Shown piece by piece: positions 63,685 through 64,000 of a DNA stretch of 64,000 nt. Source of the stretch: Sulfurimonas sp. (GTDB lineage: Bacteria > Campylobacterota > Campylobacteria > Campylobacterales > Sulfurimonadaceae); contig NZ_JAQTLY010000006.1 in the NCBI RefSeq assembly GCF_028714655.1, forward strand, positions 62,001 to 126,000, in the 5' to 3' direction. Made by a program: the position numbers and the translations under genes. Every line of letters starts with the position of its first letter. The first letter of the stretch is position 1. Below the pieces are notes generated by a model. That model saw only the letters and a program-made list of their open reading frames with translations. It was not told where the DNA came from and did not search any database.

Positions 63685-64000
63685 TTAAAGCTTTTTGAAA
63701 AAATTCCACCATATCATCCATCTGCAAACTCATTTTTTTAGCATCCTTGCACTCTAGCAAAATTCTAAGTTTATTCTCTGTTCCCGAGTAACGGATAAGA
63801 TGGCGAATCCCTTTTTCATCCAGCTCTTTTAGTTTTACATCAAGTCCGTCTATCATATCAAGCGGTTTTTTGACTTTTACATTTATATTTACCAGCTTTT
63901 GCGGATAGAGCGCAAACGGGCGAAGAGCAATTGATGCTTTTTGATTTGTTCTGATTAAGAGAGCCAATATTTGAAGAGCGCAAACTAACCCGTCTCCCGT
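63677..64000 (-). CDS. glmM: phosphoglucosamine mutase GlmM, C-terminal part (partial)
   Basis: The 3' end of glmM; the gene continues beyond the window edge with an open frame to base 64000 ([19 protein letters not shown]). The C-terminal phosphate-binding loop is [19 protein letters not shown], typical of GlmM, which makes glucosamine-1-phosphate for peptidoglycan. lspA starts 8 bp inside its end. Confidence 0.93.
   Translation of the reverse strand, partial: TGDGLVCALQILALLIRTNQKASIALRPFALYPQKLVNINVKVKKPLDMIDGLDVKLKELDEKGIRHLIRYSGTENKLRILLECKDAKKMSLQMDDMVEFFQKALNA

Overview
The window is an AT-rich chromosomal segment of a Campylobacterota (Epsilonproteobacteria) bacterium, most like a sulfur-oxidising denitrifier of the Sulfurimonas type. 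This rests on several gene orders shared from memory with Helicobacter/Campylobacter (recA-eno-small coiled-coil protein-AMIN protein; aroC-rnc-rnhA-TPR/zinc-ribbon protein; glmM-lspA and tig-clpP-def-comM), on a futalosine-pathway menaquinone gene (mqnD), on NifU/NifS-type iron-sulfur assembly, on sensor kinases with the AHQWRQPL H-box, and on a NirS/NorCB denitrification locus. No tRNA, rRNA, CRISPR array, transposase or phage gene was recognised.

Layout. 1-4025: end of an AraC regulator, an SDR oxidoreductase, a triheme MauG/cytochrome c peroxidase-like protein and a membrane-anchored pentaheme cytochrome. 4485-14512: the denitrification island, with norCB flanked by two small unknown membrane proteins behind a perfect FNR-type box, nirS, then nirC-nirJ-nirF-nirE for cytochrome cd1 and haem d1, ending in a diiron (ODP) sensor kinase and its response regulator. 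14573-20437 (minus): a tightly overlapping operon with a haem-copper-oxidase subunit I relative lacking the CuB histidine pair, an ABC exporter pair, a YceI protein and unknown membrane/periplasmic proteins. 20478-25385: metallophosphoesterase and envelope proteins. 25389-46466: mostly housekeeping (eno, recA, mqnD, fliQ, murB, nifU, nifS, rsuA-type synthase, leuC, ompA, mobA, moaC, aroC, rnc, rnhA) with two regulators. 46654-63967: a DUF748 protein, ccoG, metH, a Fic protein, comM, def, a degenerate GGDEF protein, clpP, tig, lspA and the glmM end.

How genes work together. NirS would reduce nitrite to NO and NorCB would remove NO; NirC/J/F/E supply electrons and haem d1, and the ODP kinase pair is placed to sense O2 or NO and adjust expression. 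CcoG supports cbb3 oxidase assembly. The HCO-like/ABC operon next door may be a separate membrane redox or export system.

The most unusual non-coding feature is a family of five short elements (called L here) with a common core (AAGCTTTAGTGCC...AGCGGCTAGCG) followed by a hairpin whose arms change together between copies. All five lie sense-oriented in the 5' leader of the gene just downstream: nifU, leuC, moaC, metH and tig. Two other dispersed intergenic repeat families (P, double palindromes; G, GATTGCC hairpins) also occur and lack that strict placement. A G8 tract in the ribosome-binding position of the degenerate GGDEF gene, and an apparent ATT start for a DUF4105 gene, are further points of interest.
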